The notes: a model not told the origin generated them from the letters alone. 64,000 nucleotides of DNA from Cyprinodon diabolis (GCA_030533445.1 CM060080.1:38392380-38456379); one strand, 5' to 3'. Positions 1 through 10,321 are shown, counted from the first letter of the stretch. Program-made: numbers and translations.

Positions 1-1902
1 CCAGTGACACATGGGCAAGCTGTAGTAGAATTAATAAAAGCTATGCAACTTCCATCTGCATTAGCTATTGTAAAATGTGCGGCCCATCAGACAGCAAAAA
101 CACATATTGAAATAGGAAATAACTTAGCAGATGAGGCAGCTAAAGAGGCCACGGGATCAGCAGTGCAGGGACCAATGGTTCATGTAGCTGAGTGCGAACC
201 CATTACTAATCTAGCCTCATTAATAGAAGCCCAAAATAACGTATCTGAAGCGGAAAAACGCCTGTGGGTACAAAGGGGGGCGGCTCGGTTAACACACCCC
301 CATGCTGGGTTGTGGCGTAGTTCTCGAGGACATTTTGTACTACCTTTGTCCTTATTACCGACAGCCATTAAAATAATGCATGGACCTGATCATTGTTCAC
401 GAGCCCAAGTTGTTCAAAAGTTACAGGCAGTCTGGTGGTCACCTTATATGACACCTATGGTAGACAGAGAACTGGCCTTATGCACACATTGCCCTAAGTA
501 TAATGTGCGTAAAATGTTTACCCAGCCCTTAGCACACATCCCCATGCCAGACGGTCCGTTCCGCCATCTGATAATGGATTACGTTGACATGATACCTCGG
601 GTTCAGGGAAAGAGGTATATGTTGGTGGTTGTCTGTAGGTTTAGCAGATGGGTGGAGGCATGTCCCACTGCTAAGAATGACCACAAAGTAGCAGCAAGGT
701 TTTTGTGTAAAGAAGTTTTTCCCAGATTTGGCATGCCTGATACAATATCATCTGATAACGGACCTCATTTTGTTTCACAGGTGATCCAGCAAATGTTCAA
801 ACTGTTGTGCATAAAACAGAAGTTTGTTTGTGTGTATCATCCCCAGTCACAGGCATCCGTGGAACAAGCTAACGGAGTGCTGAAATCGAAGATAGCTAAG
901 ATAATAGCTGACAGCGACAACCGTTTAACTTGGGTTGACGCCTTGCCTGTTGCATTGATGGCAATGCGTTCTCAAACTAACCGAATAACCCATCTTACCC
1001 CTCATGAAATGCTTACAGGTTGACCAATGCCTGTCCCACAGGTTCGCGGACCCCAGCTGCAGGAGGTCTCCTTGGCACAGCTTGAGCGTGAACTGGGGGA
1101 TTACCTCAGGTCCTTAACCCGCATTCACAGGCTTATATTTCAACAGGTGAAAGCAGCTCACAGCCGAGACGAGACACACATTCCAGTGGACGTCAGGGAC
1201 ATTCAAGTTGGTGACAGTGTGTTCATACGAGTCTTTAGACGTCAGTGGAACGAGCCTCGTAGGGAAGGCCCCTTTAAAGTTGTGCTTACCACTCTCACTG
1301 CCCTGAAAGTTGAAGGTAAGCCCTTCTGGTTTCATAAAAACCACTGCATCAGGGATCGGCCTCCAGACCCACCTGGACTTGATCCAGGACCGACGGGCTC
1401 TGCGCATGCTGACAGGGCAGCAACAAGTCTCCCTCCGCAGCACCCCTCCACTAGCTCACAGACTTTAGATGTTGCACCGGTGTCGGGCACTGATGCATCC
1501 CCACTCCCCTCAACGTCAGGCGTCCAAAGACGTTCGGCACGCTTGGCAGCCCGCCAATCACCAATGTCAGGGGACTCTGAGGATGACAGTGTTCATTCTT
1601 ATGCTTCCCATCCACCTTCTGATTCTGGTGGCAATGATGATGATCCTTCTGCCGCTGAGACTTCTTCTGGGTCTGACCCAGATCCATCCGTCGTTCAGGC
1701 ACTGGACAAACTTCTTTCTACTGACCCACCAGATGCTGGTGGAGTCCTGTCCCCTTCACATCCCTCACCTGCACCTTCCCCTTTCTTCCCCTCCCTGTCC
1801 CCTTCCTCCTCCGCGACAAGTGGGCCGTCAATCGACTCGGTCCCGCCCACCACATCGCCGTCTGGGCATCTCCCGTATGCGCCTTCTCCCGACTCTGACT
1901 AA
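1..1902 (+). pseudogene. pol: Endogenous retrovirus pol, 3' part (RNase H end, integrase), one stop
   Basis: The reading frame is already open at base 1, so the 5' part of pol lies outside the window. Residues 1-50 are the end of an RNase H domain. The integrase has an N-terminal HHCC finger (H-x3-H at about 378-393, C-x2-C at about 484-495) and a core with the catalytic triad: Asp at 577-579, a second Asp in an SDNG motif near 757, and Glu 36 residues later (D-x35-E). A GPY/F-type C-terminal domain at about 1195-1345 resembles gammaretroviral integrases. Integrase inserts viral cDNA into host DNA. A single TGA at 1021-1023 interrupts the frame between core and C-terminal domain; the same frame then runs to 1902. 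The last 170 or so codons form a Ser/Pro/Asp-rich tail that overlaps the env start by 26 bases. Known: domain order and motifs. Inferred: the copy is inactive as it stands. Confidence 0.9.
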
Positions 1903-3809
1903 TCTTCTTGTTGTGTTAACCCTTTGTGGGTTAACAAGGGGGGATCTTATTAAGGTTACTACTAACAATGTACACACACACTTAATGCGTCACACACAAA
2001 CACAAACATGTGCACTAGCAATGATAACACTAGCTACTAATCAAGGGGTAATCAGTAATAATGATGGGAAGAATTTATCACTAATGCATGTGCAAATCAA
2101 AGGATATGATTATGTAATGTCTGAAGAAATTTTAGGGAAGTCAATGGGGAAACATTGGCTTGGAATTCCACAAAGCATGGACTGCCGTGGGGATGGGATG
2201 GTGATCATTGAGGTAAGATGCAAAACAAACATATGCCAAAACACACTAACAGAACAAGTAATGACAGCAGAAAGAGCGCATAGAGTGGTACAACTAATAA
2301 ATAGAAGACAGAAAAGAGATCTAGACAAATTAAAGACTGCACACTGGGAGACCAATATGTTCCAACAATGGATTCAGTACTCTGTCCAGGCAATGTTCAA
2401 AGCCAAAAAGCACCCTAAAGATGATTGTATAGCCTGCTATAATGTTAAAAAAATTACCAGCCCTTCAGATTATTCCTGGAAGTAAAATAGGTGACTGGCC
2501 AGACGTAACGGAGTGCTTTGCTCACTGTGCCATGCAGATGGCCGGAGGTCTTGCATCATTGTCGGAAGACCACACAATATGCCCCAGAGCGCTGAACTCC
2601 TCAATAAATGATGTAATGAGCACGTTCTCCCTTCCACCAGTAGTACAAAAACCAGCTGAACTGATTTTTCCGTTTTGTATAGCCAGAGGGAAAGAATTAG
2701 AAGAGGTGACCAATAGAACCTCTAGACAGATGTGGACAACGGATAGACTGGTGACATGTAGTAATAGAACATGGTACCCACCGACAGCAAATGGGAACCT
2801 CACCTACCACATTAAGTTTTGTAAAACAAGTCCCAATGCTACCATGCGCTGTAAACAAGTAGTACCAGATGGGGGACATGTCATCTATGAGTTCCAACCT
2901 TCAAGTGTATCTCAATACTGAATACTGAGCCTGGCGAAGGGATCTGTCCATTGAGGTGACATTTTATGGATGTGTCACAATGAGACACAGATGTTGGCCA
3001 CATTACCCCCTCAGTGGGAAGGCATCTGTGCACCAGTAATGCTGACAGGACAACTAAAGTTAATAGTAAATAACCCAATAGGCATTAATGTAACATCTAA
3101 CGAAATAACCAACCGCGCTAAAAGAAGTACTCCCGTTAAACACGAGTGGAAAACATCGGATGAGGTATATATCACATGGGATCAGATCCCATATGGAGTA
3201 CCTGAAGAACAGGTTGCCATAGGGAGTGGTTGGATAGAAAGCGGAAGAGGGTCTGGTTCAGTACCAATCTACGGATCAATTGTTAATGCGCAGTATATAG
3301 CTCGCAATAGTAGGTGGGTGAATCTCTTATGATATAATCAACAAAGGTTTATAAAATTTACAATAAAGGGCGTAGATCTGGTGAAAGAACAATTGCATGC
3401 TACTTCACTAATGGTTCTGCAAAATAGGTTCGTGCTAGAGTCCCGCATGGCTGGGGACCAAGGAATATGTGACTATATCGGAGAAGATTGTTGTACTTTA
3501 ATTCCTATGCATACAGATGTCAACGGCAGCCTCACAGGAGTCCTCCAGGAAATGAAACACATGAGAGATGAACATGTGTTGCGGTCTAACTGGAACACCC
3601 AGTTGAAGGGATTTTGGGATTGGGTGAATAAGCTTGGATGGGGAAAATATCTTAAGGCAGCAGGGATGATTTTAGGAGCAATAATATTGATCATATTGAT
3701 AGTTGTTTGTTGCGTCATACCCCTTGTTCGGGGACTGGTCTCAAAGCTTGTTGTAAGTGTAACTGGACAGTTCCCAATAGTAGAAATACAATTGGACCAA
3801 GTCATATAG
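1877..3809 (+). pseudogene. env: Endogenous retrovirus env, broken by a frameshift and stops
   Basis: An ATG at 1877 inside the pol tail opens a frame with a hydrophobic signal peptide. The surface-subunit part runs to TAA at 2483-2485. The rest lies in another frame (about 2442-3809); the shift coincides with a run of seven A at 2447-2453. In-frame TGA stops follow at 2919, 2952 and 3330. Basic cleavage-like sites occur near 2310 and 3115. The transmembrane subunit has a C-x6-CC motif (3468-3494) just after a conserved LQNR-type segment, as in gammaretrovirus-type envelopes, then a membrane anchor at about 3646-3735 and a short tail. In a live virus this glycoprotein mediates receptor binding and membrane fusion; this copy cannot encode a full product. 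Similarity to gamma/epsilon-type Env is recognised from motifs only, not from a search. Confidence 0.85.
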
Positions 3810-3990
3810 AACATAGCCATGATCTCCTCCCACCCCCACCAGGTACGTGTATTTCTTTAATAACAATATTGTATATATGTCAATTAATTTGCATAACAAT
3901 GACTCATATACTTACGCACATAGATATAGTAATTTGCATGCTGAATTATCCATAGATTTAGGAGATAACATGCCTTATGATGATATCTAA
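3810..3990 (+). other. ERV spacer between env and accessory frame
   Basis: AT-rich viral sequence with no convincing gene. The end carries a pyrimidine-rich stretch followed by CAG at 4016-4018, a plausible splice acceptor for the downstream accessory frame. Confidence 0.5.
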
Positions 3991-4797
3991 ACATGCCCCA
4001 TTATTTCTCCAAAAACAGATAAATTGAAGAGAACTCATGAGGAGGAAGCTTATGAGGACTATGATTATTACCCCGAGGCATGGCTAGAGAACAATAGAGA
4101 GAAATGCTGCGCACAGGCGTCGTTAGGTACATCACCAGAGGTAGCTGCATGCCCCTATGTTCCCCCCAGGCAGCCAGAAGATCCGGCCGGGGGACCAGGC
4201 GTCATGGAGGCACTCCGCAGGCAGCCGCATGATCAACCACCACTACCTACAGAGTGGCCAATGTCCAACCCACAATCGACTGGGGCCCTACAGATCCTCA
4301 TCGAGACCGAACAAAGCAACATCCCAACCGAGCCGGTGAATGGAGAACAACTCGCTGGACCGCTTCAGGAGCAGCCATCCACATCAGGCGTGCAAGCTAA
4401 CCACAACAACATGTTGGCTCCTGCTCCGCATGCAGGGCAAGGCGTGAACTTCGCAGGCCTATGCGTCAGCACACAGGAATATGTGCACCTCATGGGGTTC
4501 TTCGCCCATCCAATGCATACCTATCGCTCCGTCGACGACCTAATACCAGAGGTCACCTCCATGACAACAGAGGTGTATTCAAAAATGATGAGGGGTCTGC
4601 AGTACCCCGCATCTAAGCTCCTAATACAGGCTGTCCGTCGCGCCATATACAAATCCAGGGAAAAGGGAAGGAATCAGCGTTTGACCCGAGAAAATGAGGA
4701 ACTGAGACAACAACTTCAGGAGGCACGGACCACCATAATCACCCTGCAAGGAAAGTTGCTGCAGCTGACCGAGCGAGTGACCTCATGGAGGCCCTAA
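3991..4797 (+). CDS. ERV accessory protein candidate with leucine-zipper-like C-terminus
   Basis: This open frame lies between env and the 3' LTR. It is open from 3991 (a TAA precedes it) to TAA at 4795-4797, about 268 codons, with no internal stop although pol and env next to it are broken. It has no ATG near its 5' end: the first reasonable initiator is TTG at 4024, and the next in-frame ATG (MEALRRQ) is well inside. A splice acceptor candidate (CAG at 4016-4018) suggests the start codon comes from an upstream leader exon, as with complex-retrovirus regulatory genes. The N-terminus is acidic and Tyr-rich, the middle is Pro/Gln-rich, and the C-terminal 60 residues are basic, then carry Leu or a hydrophobic residue every seventh position (Leu-Leu-Ala-Leu-Leu), like a basic leucine zipper. 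I do not recognise the family; a nuclear regulator is only an inference. Confidence 0.6.
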   Translation, partial: TCPIISPKTDKLKRTHEEEAYEDYDYYPEAWLENNREKCCAQASLGTSPEVAACPYVPPRQPEDPAGGPGVMEALRRQPHDQPPLPTEWPMSNPQSTGALQILIETEQSNIPTEPVNGEQLAGPLQEQPSTSGVQANHNNMLAPAPHAGQGVNFAGLCVSTQEYVHLMGFFAHPMHTYRSVDDLIPEVTSMTTEVYSKMMRGLQYPASKLLIQAVRRAIYKSREKGRNQRLTRENEELRQQLQEARTTIITLQGKLLQLTERVTSWRP

Positions 4798-5411
4798 ATA
4801 TTATTAATCTCACCCATGACACTACACTGCGTATAAAGGACAATGCTGATTATTGATGATTATCAATACCTATGTTAAAAATAACTGGCAAGATAATTGT
4901 GTATAATACATATGACAGTACAAGTACTGTGCAGGAGAGTGCCACAAGGTTACTCCTATGTTGGTTGTAATGACAGTCCATTGACCATTGGATGATGTGT
5001 AAGCCTGGCATAGTCCAGGCATGATGAGGCTTTTCTTGGATTATTTATGGGTGTGTAATGACACCCATGCAGAGGGGGATGCGATGACCTCGTGACACAA
5101 GATGCTGCTTGGGCATTGGAATTTTCCTCTGCTGAGAAAACAAAGTTGGAAAATCTTTCTACAAAAAAAGTAAGCAACGAGGAGAAGATCCTCATAAGTG
5201 AGCCAAGAGGGGGATCCCTCTTTGTTTCAAATGTCCTTCATTTACTCACGAGATTTTATACCAGTCACTACAAGTATATGGTGTGTTTAGTCTCACTTCT
5301 AGTCTGGTGTGCACAATATATAACCATCTGTTACTTTTGAAACTTCACTGTAATGGTATTTTATGTAAGTCATCACCTGCAGAGTAACTTTGTGTTGATC
5401 CTTTTCAGGAT
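4798..5411 (+). other. ERV region upstream of the polypurine tract
   Basis: Viral sequence without a supported gene. An 82-codon frame at 5092-5340 begins at GTG, has no recognisable domain and is probably chance, although its end is hydrophobic. Confidence 0.5.
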
Positions 5412-5424
5412 CAAAGGGGGGAAA
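5412..5424 (+). promoter_or_regulatory. Retroviral polypurine tract
   Basis: A purine run of A and G (AAAGGGGGGAAA) sits directly before the TG that opens the LTR. This is where plus-strand DNA synthesis is primed in retroviruses, and it fixes the 5' edge of the 3' LTR. Confidence 0.85.
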
Positions 5425-6251
5425 TGTAGTGTATTAATCTGCACCAATGATTAGAATAAAACAGAATTAAATGTTTATAAATGTTTAAGAGCTGTTTTCA
5501 TAAATACATTTATGGAGGCCAAAGGGAGAAATAGAGAAGCAGTGTGTGTATGATTCTGCACCTGGCCTTTTGAAGTTTGGGATCCAGTCAAAAGCAGGTA
5601 TTGGGTTGAATCCAAGATTGGGAATGCTGCAGATGGGCCTTTTTAGTGAAAGAGGCACACTCATTAAAAATTAGTTATTTGTCATATCAAGGTTGCACAG
5701 CTCAGCTAAGCTCAGCTAAACCAATTGTGATGAATTGAGTTGTCATCTTCAAAACACACTGTGCAGTATTGGTCACAGAAAGGGTGATGTTTTACTGTGA
5801 CATGGAACACCAGGGTTATGCTGACCTGGTTTGAAGTAATATTATGATCTTAGATCACATTGGAAGAAAGGCTTAGTTTTGACATATTATTGATTGAAAT
5901 TGTCATATGTTTCTGATTTAAGTGCACCAGATGTCATCATGACCTGTAAGACCATTCTCAAAGAAATGTTATAATCATAAGTTACATTGGATGAAAGCTT
6001 TGTTTTGAAAGATTAATAATTAAGAATATGATGTGTTTTTGATTTAATGGCAATATATGCCATCATGATTTGCAAAGAAATGTCACCATGACCTGTAACA
6101 AAGACTGTTGATTAAATATATAAAAAATATGCTTTGAAAGGGGTTTTCCACCGGTAAGTTAAAAATAATTGGTTTTACCCGAAGAAAAAGTACCTAGAAT
6201 AATGAAAAAAGGAGGGGGCTTGTGGGAGGAGTCCACAAGCCCCAAGAAGTG

Positions 6252-6259
6252 TATAAAAG
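6252..6259 (+). promoter_or_regulatory. LTR TATA box
   Basis: TATAAAAG lies about 75 bp before the AATAAA signal, a normal spacing for a compact R region. Confidence 0.7.
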
Positions 6260-6329
6260 AGGGCCATTTTTCATCATTTGTTCAGTTGCCTGCTGGCAGT
6301 CAACTTGTGTGTGATTCTTTGTATTTTGC

Positions 6330-6335
6330 AATAAA
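6330..6335 (+). terminator. LTR polyadenylation signal
   Basis: A canonical AATAAA in the expected R region of the LTR, downstream of the TATA box. Confidence 0.7.
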
Positions 6336-6697
6336 TCACATTGGACCTGGAATTCAGCTGCTTCTGCCAGATTTTTTGGATCATTGTTTGAAGACTTTTC
6401 TGCCTTTTAAGAACTTTGAATTTTTACAAAACTTAGCTCCAATTTTAAGTCGTTGGAGGGATTTTTCCACGACATCCTCACCAAGTCTTTCAGTATTCCT
6501 CTTTCAATCTCAAACTGCTAAAAATAAAAAATAAAAATTTTATAAAGCATCCTTCAGTAAAGTATAAAATCCTCTGTCTGTTACAAGCAAAGACAGCAAA
6601 TCCAAGCTGTTCCCTCTGCTCTGTTACAGCTGCTCCATTAGGAGGGCTCTATGGGAGGCCAGAATGGCCACAATTCATTAAATTACATTTCCCTACA

Positions 6698-6700
6698 CAT

Positions 6701-6790
<90 letters not shown>

Positions 6791-6797
6791 TATATAG

Positions 6798-6828
<31 letters not shown>

Positions 6829-6838
6829 GATCTATCTA

Positions 6839-6935
<97 letters not shown>

Positions 6936-6955
6936 GTATGTATATATATATATAT
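6698..6955. repeat. (TA)n microsatellite
   Basis: About 250 bp of near-perfect alternating TA with a few interruptions, directly after the LTR. Open frames of Ile/Tyr repeats here are artefacts. Confidence 0.95.
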
Positions 6956-7220
6956 GAAGGAGGAGCTAGAAAAGATGTGGAAAGTAAGAGCAGCAGTGGT
7001 TCCAGTGGTAATTGGAGCACTGGGGGCTGTGACCCCCAAACTGGGAGAGTGGCTACAGCAGATTCCAGGTAAAACATCAGAGGTCTCTATCCAGAAGAGC
7101 GCAGTCCTAGGAACAGCTAAGATACTGCGCAGAACCCTCCAACTCCCAGGCTCCTGGTAGAGGACCCGAGCTTGAGGATGACACATACCACCCCACGAGG
7201 GGTGAGAAAACAGTTTAGTT
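6955..7220 (+). pseudogene. Non-LTR retrotransposon RT C-terminal fragment
   Basis: An open frame of about 68 codons ends at TAG 7158-7160. Its sequence ([20 protein letters not shown] and a following [15 protein letters not shown] segment) is the C-terminal signature of reverse-transcriptase proteins of fish LINE elements. The 60 bp after the stop look like the usual 3' tail of such copies. The 5' part is absent, as in typical 5'-truncated LINE insertions. The exact LINE clade is not assigned. Confidence 0.65.
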
Positions 7221-7490
7221 TTTTTTTTTTAATATATATATTAAGGCTGGGACATTAACCCGTTAATTTCGATTAATCAATCACACAAATATTAACGCGT
7301 TAAAAAAATTAACGCCTTTTAATCGCACACCACAGTCTCCTGGAAGTCGTTTGGGATTTCACCCAAGTAATTATTTCACCTGTGGGGGCAGCATTAGAAC
7401 TATGGCCAGAATACCGTCGGACGGAAACTGAAGAAGAAGAACAGAGAAGAAAGTTGCTTTTAACTAGAAGGAGAGACAACCATGGAATAA

Positions 7491-7881
7491 TTAGACGAAG
7501 CAGATGAAAACATTTTAGTTGGTCCTTTGCAGGGGAAATTTTGTTTTAAAATACAGGAGGGAAGAGTCGATAAGAGCGCGGTCATATGTAAATTATGCAA
7601 CAAGGAATTCGCCTATCACCGCAGCGTATCAAGCCTCAAATATCACCTGAACGCAAAGCATATACCAGCTAGCTTGGCAGATACTAGCGTGGAAGCTAGC
7701 CCAACTGGGAGGAAGATGAAACAACCCACACTACACCAGCTGACTGGCTTCAAGGGCAGGGTAAGCAAGACCAAGGCCGAGAAAATGACCAACGCGCTGG
7801 CTTACTGGGCGGCTCTCGACTGCAGACCCATTGCTGTGGTAGAAGATAAGGGGCTGGAAAAGATTCTTCAGATTAAGCTTA
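7491..7881 (+). pseudogene. hAT transposase N-terminus with BED zinc finger
   Basis: The frame shows a BED-type finger at about 7582-7665 (C-x2-C then H-x4-H, in [10 protein letters not shown]...YHLNAKH order), a DNA-binding domain common in hAT transposases, then the start of a hAT core region. The likely original ATG at 7482 is followed two codons later by TAA (7488-7490), so translation from it is blocked. At 7881 the frame runs directly into a Tc1 insertion and stays open to 9047, giving a continuous BED-Tc1 frame of about 518 codons. This is decay plus nesting rather than a normal gene, but the in-frame junction is notable. Confidence 0.7.
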
Positions 7882-9129
7882 CACTATATTGCCAAAAGTA
7901 TTTGCTCACCCATCCAAATTATTGGAATCAGGTGTTCCAATCACTTCCATGGCCACAGGTGTATAAATTCAAGCACCTAGGCATGCAGACTGTTTTTACA
8001 AACATTTGTGAAAGAATGGGTCGCTCTCAGGAGCTCAGTGAATTCCAGCGTGGAACTGTGATAGGATGCCACCTGTGCAACAAATCCAGTCGTGAAATTT
8101 CCTCGCTCCTAAATATTCCACAGTCAACTGTCAGCTGTATTATAAGAAAATGGAAGTGTTTGGGAACGACAGCAACTCAGCCACGAAGTGGTAGGCCACG
8201 TAAACTGACGGAGCGGGGTCAGCGGATGCTGAAGCGCATAGTGCGAAGAGGTCGCCAACTTTCTGCAGAGTCAATCACTACAGACCTCCAAACTTCATGT
8301 GGCCTTCAGATTAGCTCAAGAACAGTGCGCAGAGAGCTTCATGGAATGGGTTTCCATGGTCGAGCAGCTGCATCCAAGCCATACATAACCAAGTGCAATG
8401 CAAAGCGTCGGATGCGGTGGTGTAAAGCACGCCGCCACTGGACTCTAGAGCAGTGGAGACGCGTTCTCTGGAGTGACGAATCGCGCTTCTCCATCTGGCA
8501 ATCTGATGGACGGGTCTGGGTTTGGCGGTTGCCAGGAGAACGGTACTTGTCTGACTGCATTGTGCCAAGTGTAAAGTTTGGTGGAGGGGGGATTATGGTG
8601 TGGGGTTGTTTTTCAGGAGCTGGGCTTGGCCCCTTAGTTCCAGTGAAAGGAACTCTGAATGCTTCAGCATACCAAGACATTTTGGACAATTCCATGCTCC
8701 CAACTTTGTGGGAACAGTTTGGAGCTGGCCCCTTCCTCTTCCAACATGACTGTGCACCAGTGCACAAAGCAAGGTCCATAAAGACATGGATGACAGAGTC
8801 TGGTGTGGATGAACTTGACTGGCCTGCACAGAGTCCTGACCTCAACCCGATAGAACACCTTTGGGATGAATTAGAGCGGAGACTGAGAGCCAGGCCTTCT
8901 CGTCCAACATCAGTGTGCGACCTCACAAATGCGCTTCTGGAAGAATGGTCAAAAATTCCCATAAACACACTCCTAAACCTTGTGGACAGCCTTCCCAGAA
9001 GAGTTGAAGCTGTTCTAGCTGCAAAGGGTGGACCGACGTCATATTGAACCCTATGGATTAGGAACGGGATGTCACTTAAGCTCATATGTGAGTCAAGGCA
9101 GGTGAGCAAATACTTTTGGCAATATAGTG
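7882..9129 (+). mobile_element. Tc1-type DNA transposon, copy 1, intact
   Basis: The 1248-bp element has perfect 29-bp terminal inverted repeats beginning CACTATATTGCCAAAAGTAT. It is flanked on both sides by the TA target duplication (7880-7881 and 9130-9131) and carries a complete transposase. A second copy of exactly the same length lies at 61277-62524 in the opposite orientation. Confidence 0.95.
8016..9047 (+). CDS. Tc1-family transposase, intact
   Basis: A 343-residue cut-and-paste transposase, the usual length for Tc1. Start at ATG 8016 ([10 protein letters not shown]) matches the family N-terminus; an in-frame ATG at 7983 is an alternative. Residues 1-110 hold paired helix-turn-helix DNA-binding domains with a GRPRKL basic linker at about 59-64. 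The catalytic triad is complete: Asp154 (WSDESRF), Asp245 (QHDCAPVH) and Glu280 ([13 protein letters not shown]), spacing DD34[11 protein letters not shown] glycine motif is at about 189-197. It acts in the nucleus on its own inverted repeats. No stop or frameshift is visible, so it could be functional. The frame is also open upstream through the left inverted repeat. Confidence 0.95.
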   Translation: MGRSQELSEFQRGTVIGCHLCNKSSREISSLLNIPQSTVSCIIRKWKCLGTTATQPRSGRPRKLTERGQRMLKRIVRRGRQLSAESITTDLQTSCGLQISSRTVRRELHGMGFHGRAAASKPYITKCNAKRRMRWCKARRHWTLEQWRRVLWSDESRFSIWQSDGRVWVWRLPGERYLSDCIVPSVKFGGGGIMVWGCFSGAGLGPLVPVKGTLNASAYQDILDNSMLPTLWEQFGAGPFLFQHDCAPVHKARSIKTWMTESGVDELDWPAQSPDLNPIEHLWDELERRLRARPSRPTSVCDLTNALLEEWSKIPINTLLNLVDSLPRRVEAVLAAKGGPTSY

Positions 9130-9280
9130 TATGTGTTGTCATTCAAAATCCATGTGGAAAAAGTTTCTTCCTGCTGTTTCCAAGTATGCGATTAAAATGC
9201 TATTAATTCGATTAATTAATTTCACAGCCATGCGATTAATCGCGATTAAAATTTTTAATCGCGTCCCACCCCTAATATAT

Positions 9281-9888
9281 AATATATATATATTATTTTT
9301 TTTTTTTTTTTTTTTTGAGGCATTACCTTTTGAAAGTAAACAAACCACGCAGTGATTGCATTTCTGGGATTCTTTTTTTTACCCAGTGTGAAATTCTACA
9401 TTTCCAACACTATGAAGCAGTCATATATTATCAAAATGGCCAGAATTAAATTTCGTAATACCCACCTCTGACCATTTGCTACATGACTGCTGAAATGGCT
9501 GAAAAAGGCTCCAATGCACCTTAAAAAAATACTGGCACAACTCTATACAAGACTGGATGCTACCACAAGGGAGAAAATGAAAATGTGGCCTCCTATACAG
9601 AAATACAACAGCCAACAGACAAAGGGCCACAAAATCACATTGGAAATAGCTATAATACCTCAGTCTTCCTCTGCACAGCTGGTGGAACTGTAACACAAAG
9701 GCATTCCAGCTGTAAGAGAAAAAAGTTACATTTACACCGACTCAGATTATGGATTCTGAGCTGCTATGGTAGATGGGCCTCAATGGGTGTGAAGCTATTT
9801 CCTCACTAAAGCCCCCATACTATGAAACATAAAGTACACTAAGCATTAATCCATGCAGTGAGTCTTCCATTGCCTGCCATTAAGACTG
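9281..9888. other. Intergenic, nothing recognised
   Basis: A run of about 21 T at 9297-9317 (possible reversed poly-A tail of a retroposon) is followed by sequence with no recognised gene or repeat. Confidence 0.5.
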
Positions 9889-10321
9889 GCTGGATGTGCT
9901 CTCTTCATCCTCTGACATGGGAGCTGGCTCGGCGCTCGTCTGCCTGGATGTGTGTTTCCTGGACGGGGCCGCCTGTGCAGCTGGTTGACAGTTGCCTTTT
10001 GTATCTATGCTTCTTTTTCTATGTCTGCTTCTGTCTCCTTGAACCCCAGTGGGCCTCAGCAGATGGCCACTCACACTGAGCCTGGTTCTGCTGGAGGTTT
10101 CTTCCTGTTAAAAGGGAGTTTTTCCTCTCTACTGTCGCTACAAGCATGCTTAGTGTGAGGGATTGCTGAAGAGTCAATGAGTCAATGCAATCAACTGGTT
10201 TTCCTTAGATAGAAAACTTTGAATCAATTTGACTGGATGATCTGGTTGAACTATAAAGAGCCTTGAGATGACATGTGTTGTGAACTGGCGCTATATAAAT
10301 AAACTGAATTAAATTGAATTG
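9889..10321 (+). repeat. Interspersed repeat with (GAATT)n tail, copy 1
   Basis: The stretch matches 15717-16128 at high identity along its length, including the segment CTGAGCCTGGTTCTGCTGGA. It ends in the GGCGCTATATAAATAAACTG plus GAATT-type tail common in teleost interspersed repeats. A third, 3'-only copy is at 49220-49328. The short microsatellite-like tail suggests a retroposon; the family is not named with confidence. Confidence 0.75.

Larger units (their letters stand above)
5425..6697 (+). repeat. 3' LTR of the endogenous retrovirus
   Basis: The element starts TGTAG directly after the polypurine tract and ends CTACA at 6693-6697, giving the short inverted ends expected of an LTR (1273 bp). 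U3 is long (about 850 bp) and holds two diverged tandem copies of about 120 bp (5844-5970 and 5972-6083). A TATA box (TATAAAAG, 6252-6259) and a polyadenylation signal AATAAA (6330-6335) place R at roughly 6280-6355, followed by U5. The insertion abuts a (TA)n array. The 5' LTR is not in the window, so LTR-LTR divergence and target duplication cannot be measured here. Confidence 0.85.
7242..9274 (+). mobile_element. hAT-type element remnant, interrupted by Tc1
   Basis: The left end (TAAGGCTGGGAC) and the reverse complement of the right end (TAGGGGTGGGAC) form imperfect terminal inverted repeats. They are flanked by near-identical AT-rich 8-mers (7234-7241 and 9275-9282), the duplication size of hAT elements. 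Subterminal ATTAATCGCGATTAA-like motifs occur at both ends. Inside is the start of a transposase with a BED finger; most of the transposase is missing. A complete Tc1 element occupies 7882-9129. Confidence 0.75.

Noticed and set aside
1469..1876. N-terminal part of the long frame leading into env
   Set aside because: Out-of-frame reading of the pol Ser/Pro tail; the env signal peptide starts at 1877.
5092..5340. 82-codon frame before the 3' LTR
   Set aside because: GTG start, no motif, no splice or homology support; listed only as part of the viral spacer.
6693..7186. Ile/Tyr-rich frames
   Set aside because: Translation of the (TA)n microsatellite.
8339..9142. 267-codon antisense frame in Tc1 copy 1, and its twin of 277 codons at 61234-62067
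   Set aside because: Shadow of the transposase on the opposite strand; no domain of its own, and it is repeated exactly in both copies because the element is.
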